Made by a program: the position numbers and the translations under genes
Shown here: one piece after another, positions 17,729 through 23,940 of the stretch
Position numbering within the stretch: position 1 is the stretch's first letter
How the letters are laid out: every line of letters begins with the position of its first letter
Source of the DNA: Patescibacteria group bacterium
GTDB taxonomy: Bacteria; Patescibacteriota; Minisyncoccia; Moranbacterales; JAKLHP01
Length of the DNA: 23,940 nt
Reading direction: 5' to 3'
Assembly (NCBI GenBank): GCA_022710085.1
Contig: JAKLHP010000002.1
Coordinates: 1 to 23,940 of the forward strand
The notes under the pieces: model-generated
What the model was told of the DNA's origin: nothing
Databases searched by the model: none
The model's input: only the letters and a program-made list of their open reading frames with translations

Positions 17729-18801
17729 AAATATAATCCCTTAAGCGCAAGCCCGATAGCTGTTGAATATTGCACGGACTTGCTTTTTTCTATTATTGGA
17801 ACTCTTCCCAATGTTAAAAAATTTATCCACGGATTGCCTAACTCTATTTCCCTATTAAGCTTTTTTGATAGGTAAGGAATTAATCCCTGCATATTAGATC
17901 CTCCGCCACAAACTATGATTCTATCAATTGAACCAGAATAGCCAAGGTTGCTTAAATAAAAATCTGTTGTTCTTTCTATTTCCATGGCCAAGCCATCTAA
18001 AATCGGCTTTACTGCCCTAAAAATGACATCTTGCTGGGAAACCGATCCTATTCCATAAGCCAGCTTTGTCTTTTCTGCCTCTTCAAAGCTCGTTGCCAAC
18101 ATACTAGAAATAGCTTCTGTCATTCTGCTACCAGAAATCGGGATACTGGAAGTAAAACAAGGTATATTTCCAATGATAACCAGAAGGCTTGTTCTCTTGT
18201 CTCCTAAATCAACTACTAAAGAAGTTTTTTCATCGTTTTCCTGGAGAAGACTTCTTGCTTGAGCAATAGATTCGATTTCCATCCCGACCACTTGAAGACC
18301 GGCCATTTCCAGAGTTTCCATGAATTGATTGATTATCTTTTTGGAAAAAGCCACTACCAAGACATTGACCTTTCCTTTTTCTTCAGTAAATTTTTTATCA
18401 AGCAATTGCCAATCATAATAGACCTGATCGACAGACATAGGAATATTGGCTTCTATTTCCCATCTAATTGCTTCCTTTATTTCTTCCTTCTTCATTTCAG
18501 GAAGATTTATAATGCGAAGAAACGCTTTAGTTTCCGGAAGAGAGCAAATTACTTTTTTAGTCCTAATTTTCTTTGGGCCGGCATTAACTATAACCTTTTT
18601 TATTGCAGCAGCCACCTGATCTTGTCTTATTATTTCTCCATCGATAATACTTCCTTTGGGAATATTGATCGAACCGAAACTCACAACTTCCTTTCCTTCT
18701 TTATTTTCCTGCATTTGGGCAATTTTAACAGAAAGATCGCTCAGATCCAGTCCGAAGGCGCTTTCAGAAAAATTAAGAATTTTTTTATTTAAGAAATTCA
18801 T
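17725..18801 (-). CDS. pilM: Type IV pilus assembly ATPase-like protein PilM
   Basis: A 358-residue actin-like cytoplasmic protein of the PilM/FtsA fold. It has FGLDLSDLSVKIAQM (phosphate-1-like), LPETKAFLRIINLPEMKKEE, IEANIPMSVDQVYYDWQLL, LVVDLGDKRTSLLVI (phosphate-2-like) and DRIIVCGGGSNMQGLIPYLS (adenosine motif). It anchors the PilN-PilO platform and transmits motor state. The length is normal. It lies 31 nt after the PilX-like gene and overlaps pilN at its 3' end. Confidence 0.95.
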   Translation of the reverse strand: MNFLNKKILNFSESAFGLDLSDLSVKIAQMQENKEGKEVVSFGSINIPKGSIIDGEIIRQDQVAAAIKKVIVNAGPKKIRTKKVICSLPETKAFLRIINLPEMKKEEIKEAIRWEIEANIPMSVDQVYYDWQLLDKKFTEEKGKVNVLVVAFSKKIINQFMETLEMAGLQVVGMEIESIAQARSLLQENDEKTSLVVDLGDKRTSLLVIIGNIPCFTSSIPISGSRMTEAISSMLATSFEEAEKTKLAYGIGSVSQQDVIFRAVKPILDGLAMEIERTTDFYLSNLGYSGSIDRIIVCGGGSNMQGLIPYLSKKLNREIELGNPWINFLTLGRVPIIEKSKSVQYSTAIGLALKGLYL

Positions 18802-18832
18802 TTTTTATTTATATTCTAATTTTACATTAAAA

Positions 18833-20404
18833 CTACAATTCTTCCCAGCTGTCCATAGAATATCCTACTCCTGTTGGAAAGAAAGGAGGCGGATAATACA
18901 AGAGATTATTATCAAAATTCAAATACGCATGCTGGTATCCGACATCCAGCCACCAAATAATACCTTTACCGACATTAAACTTTCCATTAGACACGACTGA
19001 TCCGTAAAAAGTAACTGAATTTGGTAAATCTAAGATGTATGTATCCCGTCCGACTCTGCCATTTTTGGCCATCAAAGCTCCGTCGATTCTCAGATTATTT
19101 TGGCTGTCTCTTATTATTTCTATATTATTTTGAGCAAAGAGTCCGAGCATATCCTCTCCATCATAACTGGAATATGTTATATTATTCCTTCCAACAAAAA
19201 TATTTTTTCCCGGATCCAGAGACATATCCGCAGCCACAACGCTTACTCTCTTATGGTTTGAAGAATCACCAAGGGTCCCCTCTATCCACGCATTGTCTTC
19301 AACATAAATTGCTCCGTTGGTCGGTATTGTATATGTGGTTGCGCATGAATTTCCAATCGAGCAAGAACTGCATGTTCCCGATCCGCTATTTTTCAGATAA
19401 TTGATCACTGAGTATTTTTGAACATATCCGCCAGAGCAAAAAAATCCGATACAGCAACCGAGTTGGCTTGTACAATAAGAGTTAACCGGGCAAACAGTCA
19501 TTGTGTTTCCATTCATTATGATATGTCGGCCTTCACCCGTATTGTCAAAATAGCAACCGTCAGAATCGCACGGAGTACTTGGAAGACTGATACCTTCCAT
19601 CGATCCGGTTTTTGCAAAATTGATGTAAGCGTCAACCGAAGGAAAATCCCAGTGCGTTGCACCATCATCGGTTCCGATTTGTTTTCCAACTTGAAAAACA
19701 TCTTTATTTTGCGTGTCATTGTATTCATCTGACCAATATGTCCACACTCCATCTTTAGTTCCCGCTCCGATGCCCAAAAGCCCTCCGGTATAGGAATAAG
19801 TTTCCTGTTCACTCGAAACAATATTATAAGCCACTCCGTTAAAATGAATTCCTTCATTAGAATGAATTTTCCCGTGAACCACTGCTTCATCATTAAGAAC
19901 GAACTGCTGATTTCCCACTATCATATATTCGCTCCAGGAAGGTCTTCGAAACCTCGCTTGAATTTCCCTTTTTGACTGAGGATTCCTTTCTGTCCATCCG
20001 ATAGCTCTGACGGTAAAAATCGTTGACCATTCTTCCGGAGGAGTAACCTCTATGCAATATTTTCCTTTTATATTTCCGCTTTCATAATCAACTATATATG
20101 CACCGCTTTCATCACAGCTATGCTCAACTCCAATTGGATTATCATTAGCCCAAAAATCCTGAACGTCCTGAGGTGTAGTCCTTGTTTCCATTTCTTTGGC
20201 CAAATACCATTTATAAAAGTTGATTCCGGCTTCAGCGATCTGAAAAGATTCTCCTTTATAATAACTCCCATATCCGTAATTTATCTGGGATGAAATATAC
20301 TGAAGGATGGAAACAAGGACTATGAAGACGGCAGCCATAATAACCAAGATAAAAGCCAACGCCGATCCTTTTTTGACAATTATTTTTTTATTTTTATTCT
20401 TCAT
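18833..20404 (-). CDS. PilX-like pilus protein with a large cysteine-rich exported domain
   Basis: A 523-residue protein with a type IV pilin-like N-terminus: basic leader KKIIVKKG, likely cleavage before SALAFILVIMAAVFIVLVSI, then the PilX-type helix FQIAEAGINFYKWYL. The Glu at +5 of classical pilins is missing, as in PilX/GspK-like minor pilins. The exported part has beta-helix-like strands (VVHGKIHSNEGIHFNG and AIYVEDNAWIEGTLG) and twelve cysteines, eight clustered at residues 305-354 (CPVNSYC, GCC, CSSCSIGNSC), suggesting disulfides. It is much larger than typical PilX and may be an adhesin or tip component. The start at 20404 overlaps the PilV-like gene by 11 nt. Confidence 0.8.
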   Translation of the reverse strand: MKNKNKKIIVKKGSALAFILVIMAAVFIVLVSILQYISSQINYGYGSYYKGESFQIAEAGINFYKWYLAKEMETRTTPQDVQDFWANDNPIGVEHSCDESGAYIVDYESGNIKGKYCIEVTPPEEWSTIFTVRAIGWTERNPQSKREIQARFRRPSWSEYMIVGNQQFVLNDEAVVHGKIHSNEGIHFNGVAYNIVSSEQETYSYTGGLLGIGAGTKDGVWTYWSDEYNDTQNKDVFQVGKQIGTDDGATHWDFPSVDAYINFAKTGSMEGISLPSTPCDSDGCYFDNTGEGRHIIMNGNTMTVCPVNSYCTSQLGCCIGFFCSGGYVQKYSVINYLKNSGSGTCSSCSIGNSCATTYTIPTNGAIYVEDNAWIEGTLGDSSNHKRVSVVAADMSLDPGKNIFVGRNNITYSSYDGEDMLGLFAQNNIEIIRDSQNNLRIDGALMAKNGRVGRDTYILDLPNSVTFYGSVVSNGKFNVGKGIIWWLDVGYQHAYLNFDNNLLYYPPPFFPTGVGYSMDSWEEL

Positions 20405-21032
20405 AATCTTTAAGGTTTCTTAATTGGGAAATAGACTGAATGGAAACATGATCCGGAGAATTATACGGCCTGATGTCGATCAAAAGCTCAACTCTTATTA
20501 TTCTGATATTGCTCAGTTTGCCTGATGCGACAGGAACAGCAAAGGGAACCGCATCATTGAAATAATTACTGCCGAAATATGAAAAAGCTGGCTTGTCGGA
20601 ATCATTTACAACATGCGAGGCTAAAGTTTGAACTGAATCATCTCCAGAAGAATATTCAGGAGGAGTATCGCTTGATGGTTCAGATATTCCCATTCGTAAG
20701 AGATTATTATCCTGGTCAAGAAAATAGTGGACTTTTTCAGTTTCTCCATCATTATCTATATCAACATACACAACTAAATCAAATTCGGACGCTGATTTTA
20801 TCGGATAATCTCCATTATCAGCTTGTCTTATTTTTCTCAAATCGTTAACAACCAGATTAACCGCTCTTGAAGCAATAAAGGAATCTTGCCCTGTTTCATA
20901 TATAAAAGAATAACTTTTCCAACTGCTGACCAGAAGAAGTGAAAATCCCAAAATTCCTATGGAAAATATCCCGATTGCTACCATAACTTCAACCAGGCTC
21001 ATTCCTTTATATTTTTTATGTTCTTTTTTCAT
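20394..21032 (-). CDS. Minor type IV prepilin, PilV/GspI-like
   Basis: A 212-residue prepilin. The class III leader peptide KKEHKKYKG is followed by MSLVEVMVAIGIFSIGILGF, with cleavage after G10 and the conserved Glu at +5. The globular part is acidic, with DIDNDGETEKVHYFLDQDNN (a possible Ca-binding loop) and a C-terminal beta segment. The GMSLVEVMVAIG pattern is closest to PilV/GspI-type minor pilins. It lies 2 nt upstream of the next pilin's end and overlaps the PilX-like gene by 11 nt, so the three are co-translated. Confidence 0.88.
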   Translation of the reverse strand: MKKEHKKYKGMSLVEVMVAIGIFSIGILGFSLLLVSSWKSYSFIYETGQDSFIASRAVNLVVNDLRKIRQADNGDYPIKSASEFDLVVYVDIDNDGETEKVHYFLDQDNNLLRMGISEPSSDTPPEYSSGDDSVQTLASHVVNDSDKPAFSYFGSNYFNDAVPFAVPVASGKLSNIRIIRVELLIDIRPYNSPDHVSIQSISQLRNLKDYEE

Positions 21033-21033
21033 C

Positions 21034-22461
21034 TTAGCTTGGATCTATGTTTAATTCTTTTTTTGTGTAATCACTAATGGTCATCGAGTCGCTCTTATCG
21101 TCATATCCACTGGCTGAAGCCTCAATGCTGTAATCGGTGCTGTTGACAGAAAGTTCAGGAAGAGTGCTGGGAAAATACACCATGCCGAAATCATCTGTTG
21201 TCAAGGTTGCATCATACGGGGTAGGAAGCGACAAATTATAAAGCCTGACCGAGGCACCCTTGACTGGCAAGGAAGAACTAGAATCTAAAACTGTAATCAA
21301 AGCAGAATTAATATTTTTATCGGCAAAAATGGCCTTTTCTGTAATATTTACTCCCGGATCAACTATGAATCTTGTTTTATCATTAAGGATGGTATCATAA
21401 GGAACCATTTTGATAAATTCATAATCGCTTTCAGAAGCAGCAATTGGAGAAAGGATGTAACTGCCATAACTAATATCGCTTAGTGAATTTTCTCCGCTAG
21501 ATCCGGAATCAAGATCCTGCTCATAATAAAAAATAGGAGCAGCGGGATAATCTGGAGGATTATCGATTGTATCCCCCTTCTTTATTCCTCCTTTCAAATT
21601 AAAATCAATATTTTGAACAGTGCTACCGAAAGGATCTTCTGTTTTTAGTGTGACATCGGAAACTTCATCTGTTGTAATTGAATAAATATTTTTGTTGTTT
21701 TCAGTAACTGAGGCATGCACATATACCGGATAAAATGTGCTAGTCGGATAAGGCGGCAATGTATCTATTGAAAAATAACTACTTTTTGAAACGGAAATTT
21801 CATAATCATTTCCATCAGCTGGAATACCCGGAAGAGAAACTCCGCCATTAGAATCAGTAGTAAGATTTTCAGTAATGCCCAAATCGTCATTTTTCACTTG
21901 AACGCTTGCTCCACTGATTCCTTCGGAGCTATTATTCATAACTTTTATGACCAGGGTTCCGCCTCCCATATTTTCCTCTACTCCAGGAGGAGCAAAATCA
22001 GAAGTAAAAGTAACCGATCTCGCTGAGTTAATATCATTTTCCCAGGCAACTTTTATAGTAACCCTTTTGTAGTCAGTAGGAGTACTGTCATCCGGAGTTC
22101 CATCTTCAATTCCATCGTACGGATCATCGATATAAACAACCGAGGAAAAAATATAGAAGTTCCTCCCGTCAACGGTTACCTGATCAGAGCTGGGAATATC
22201 ACCGCTGATATATCCATCCGTAGTCCCGATCTGAGAGTATTCAAGACTGCGTACTATTTCCACTCTCTCATTTGCAACAGCGGTAGCGCCTAAGCGAAAC
22301 TTTGATTCAAGAATATGTTTTGTTCCTACGCTGAAAAGCGAGTAAAAAGTGACAACTATCAAAGAAAAAATAAAGAGAACCAGTAAAGCCTCGATTAAAG
22401 TAAAACCCGGAATCTTTCTGATAAAGCAATCTATTTTTTCTTTTTTTATCTTGATTTTCAC
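21034..22461 (-). CDS. Large prepilin with carboxypeptidase-regulatory-like repeats
   Basis: A 475-residue protein, two to three times normal minor-pilin size. The leader ends IRKIPG, with cleavage before FTLIEALLVLFIFSLIVVTF (Phe +1, Glu +5). After an N-terminal pilin-like region (about residues 20-155) come Ig-like modules of the carboxypeptidase-regulatory/CnaB type: residues 168-235 (GTLVIKVMNNSSEGISGASV...TTDSNGGVSLPGIP), a less clear one at 268-345, and residues 386-465 (ALITVLDSSSSLPVKGASVR...TTDDFGMVYFPSTL). Each has the pattern of a strand, G-A-S-V and T-D-G/F-G. It is likely surface-exposed and possibly an adhesive minor pilin. Preceded by a 52-nt gap after pilC. Confidence 0.85.
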   Translation of the reverse strand: MKIKIKKEKIDCFIRKIPGFTLIEALLVLFIFSLIVVTFYSLFSVGTKHILESKFRLGATAVANERVEIVRSLEYSQIGTTDGYISGDIPSSDQVTVDGRNFYIFSSVVYIDDPYDGIEDGTPDDSTPTDYKRVTIKVAWENDINSARSVTFTSDFAPPGVEENMGGGTLVIKVMNNSSEGISGASVQVKNDDLGITENLTTDSNGGVSLPGIPADGNDYEISVSKSSYFSIDTLPPYPTSTFYPVYVHASVTENNKNIYSITTDEVSDVTLKTEDPFGSTVQNIDFNLKGGIKKGDTIDNPPDYPAAPIFYYEQDLDSGSSGENSLSDISYGSYILSPIAASESDYEFIKMVPYDTILNDKTRFIVDPGVNITEKAIFADKNINSALITVLDSSSSLPVKGASVRLYNLSLPTPYDATLTTDDFGMVYFPSTLPELSVNSTDYSIEASASGYDDKSDSMTISDYTKKELNIDPS

Positions 22462-22513
22462 TTAACTTTTTTTAATGAAAAATATTATTCAGAAAAATAA
22501 ATAGAGACATTTT

Positions 22514-23734
22514 TTATTTTATGGTATCCATCAAGCTATACATCGGTTGAAGCATAGCAATAGCAAAAAATCCCACAGCTGTTCCGATAAGCATCATCAA
22601 AATCGGCTCAATGATAGAAGACATGTTTTTCGTGATTTGCTCTACTTCATCCTCATAAAATTCTGCTAGTTTCAAGAGCACCATTTCTATTTTCCCTGTT
22701 TCTTCTCCGACTTCCAACATTTGCGGAACTAAGGGAGGAAAAATATTCGGATAAGAAGATATCACCTTGCTTAAGTTAATCCCCTTCTGAACCTTCTCTA
22801 TCCCATCGTTTATAGCCTTTTTGTAAAAATAATTTCCTAGAGTACTGGAAACAATGTTAAGGGCATCAACAACTGAAACACCACTCTTAAGCAAAGAACT
22901 GTAAATTCTTGCAAAACGAGCGCAATTAACTTTAATAACGATATTTTTTATAGCCGGGATGCGGATGGTAATAAAGCTGAGGGTTTTCTTTCCTATTTCG
23001 GTTCCGAGAAAGAACTTAATAAAAAATACAAAGGCAACAAGCGAAATGCAGAACAATACCATATGATTCCTCAGAGCATCGCTAAAAGCAATGACAATTA
23101 AAGTAGGTTTCGGCAGAGCAACCTCCATATCCTTAAAAACTGCGGTCATTTTAGGTAAAATAAAAGTCAGCATTAAAAATCCGATTCCACCCATAGCCAC
23201 CAAAATAACAGCCGGGTACATCATTGCCCCTCTGACTTTACCGATAAGATCGTGATCTTTTTCCAACTGATTGGCAATCATATTCAAAGATTCCTCAAGT
23301 GTTCCTCCAGCCTCACCAACTTTTACCATATTTACAAAAAGATCATTGAAAACTCTTGGATATTTCCGAAGACTGTCACTCAAGGACGTTCCCTTTTGAA
23401 GATTTTCATCAACTTCAGCAAGAATTGTTTTAAATTTTTTGTTCTTTGTTTGGACCGAAAGATTCTGAATCGCTCTTGAAACAGGAAGGCCGGAAGATAT
23501 CATAACGCTCAAATTTCTTGCAAAAACCATCTTTTCTTTCAAGGGGACTCCGCTAAATCTATCGAGTAATTTTATTTTTGTCTTTTTTTCATTACTTTCA
23601 ATCATCTTCAGGGAAGTAATCAAAAATCCTTCGGATCTTAATTCCTGAGCTAAAGATTTTTCATCCTTAGATTCCATTTCACCACCTTTCGTTTTTCCAT
23701 CAAAACTTTTAGCTGTATAAATATATTTTGGCAC
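22514..23734 (-). CDS. pilC: Type IV pilus inner-membrane platform protein PilC
   Basis: 406 residues, PilC/GspF family. The N-terminus (PKYIYTAKSFDGKTKGGEME) and two T2SSF repeats are clear, each with helices such as FARNLSVMISSGLPVSRAIQ and FARIYSSLLKSGVSVVDALN. There are three membrane segments (AVILVAMGGIGFLMLTFILP; VLFCISLVAFVFFIKFFLG; a C-terminal PILMMLIGTAVGFFAIAML). It works with PilB to push pilins into the fibre. The start codon is GTG at 23734, in frame with the conserved MPKYIY start and without Shine-Dalgarno, 35 nt after the pilB stop. Confidence 0.97.
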   Translation of the reverse strand: MPKYIYTAKSFDGKTKGGEMESKDEKSLAQELRSEGFLITSLKMIESNEKKTKIKLLDRFSGVPLKEKMVFARNLSVMISSGLPVSRAIQNLSVQTKNKKFKTILAEVDENLQKGTSLSDSLRKYPRVFNDLFVNMVKVGEAGGTLEESLNMIANQLEKDHDLIGKVRGAMMYPAVILVAMGGIGFLMLTFILPKMTAVFKDMEVALPKPTLIVIAFSDALRNHMVLFCISLVAFVFFIKFFLGTEIGKKTLSFITIRIPAIKNIVIKVNCARFARIYSSLLKSGVSVVDALNIVSSTLGNYFYKKAINDGIEKVQKGINLSKVISSYPNIFPPLVPQMLEVGEETGKIEMVLLKLAEFYEDEVEQITKNMSSIIEPILMMLIGTAVGFFAIAMLQPMYSLMDTIK

Positions 23735-23769
23735 GATATTTAAATTAAAAATTAAATCTTGAATAACGA

Positions 23770-23940
23770 TTACTCCTCAGTTACTCTCAATATCTCCTCT
23801 ATTGAAGTCAGCCCCTGAACGGCTTTTACAAATCCGTCTTCAATCATAGTTAGCATTCCTTTTTCTCTAGATTTTTTTTCTATTGTTTCAGAGGAAGCTG
23901 ATTCAACAATGAGCTTCTCAGTATCCGCATCTACATCCAA
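23770..23940 (-). CDS. pilB: Type IV pilus extension ATPase PilB, C-terminal end only
   Basis: The last 56 residues of a GspE/PilB-family ATPase; the rest lies beyond the window. The visible end KKSREKGMLTMIEDGFVKAV followed by QGLTSIEEILRVTEE is the standard C-terminal helix pair of PilB/GspE proteins. It immediately precedes pilC in the same direction, as in canonical pilB-pilC order. The TAA stop is at 23770-23772. Confidence 0.88.
   Translation of the reverse strand: MDVDADTEKLIVESASSETIEKKSREKGMLTMIEDGFVKAVQGLTSIEEILRVTEE

Noticed and set aside
18259..18792. 177-codon plus-strand frame in pilM
   Set aside because: Antisense to clear PilM motifs; composition dominated by F, Y and S typical of a shadow.

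Overview
The window looks like a piece of a Candidatus Patescibacteria (CPR) genome, most likely a Parcubacteria-type lineage. The reasons are its low GC, compact layout, standard code with TGA used as a stop, an archaeal-style valyl-tRNA synthetase, tRNAs without encoded CCA, many genes without a Shine-Dalgarno sequence, and a long type IV pilus operon with large divergent pilin-like proteins. The lineage is inferred from style and gene content, not from a marker tree.

Layout. 1-2500: an AmmeMemoRadiSam-type radical SAM enzyme (cut by the window edge), a stand-alone cyanophycin-synthetase-like ATP-grasp enzyme, and a small SET-domain methyltransferase. 2500-5570: an accessory stretch. Two small minus-strand genes with strong Shine-Dalgarno sequences (154 and 76 residues) are each flanked by the same pair of diverged repeats. 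Between them sits a minus-strand nucleotide-metabolism operon: two nucleoside 2-deoxyribosyltransferase-like proteins and a Nudix hydrolase. The second module abuts tRNA-Asn, followed by tRNA-Glu and a rearranged tRNA-Glu relic carrying a GC-rich palindrome. 5900-9950: a CofE-like ligase translationally coupled to an ECF sigma factor, tsaD with an unusual repeat-like in-frame insertion, a small strong-SD orphan gene, HU, and a DUF457-type membrane hydrolase. 9990-10185: no protein gene, but a candidate structured minus-strand RNA ending in an intrinsic terminator. 10284-15490: valS with a PrsW-like membrane protein, an Hsp20 chaperone and a VanW-family exported protein; the last two each have a long-stem hairpin just before the start codon. 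15551-15916: four plus-strand tRNAs (Arg-UCU, Lys-CUU, His-GUG, Arg-UCG). 16038-23940: a minus-strand type IV pilus operon, in order of transcription pilB (3' end only), pilC, a 475-residue prepilin with carboxypeptidase-regulatory-like repeats, a PilV-like prepilin, a cysteine-rich PilX-like protein, pilM, pilN, pilO and a small membrane protein.

Expression signals fall into classes. Several housekeeping genes (radical SAM, sigma factor, valS) have a -10 box only 8-9 nt before ATG, so their mRNAs are probably leaderless. The three orphan small genes have textbook AAGGAGG-type sites 6-7 nt before ATG, two of them behind leaders of about 60-75 nt. Hsp20 and VanW have hairpin leaders.

The best candidates for something undescribed are the paired repeat-flanked small-gene modules at 2533-3310 and 5000-5569, the structured minus-strand RNA at about 9991-10184, and the disrupted tRNA-Glu copy. 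No CRISPR array, transposase or integrase is visible.
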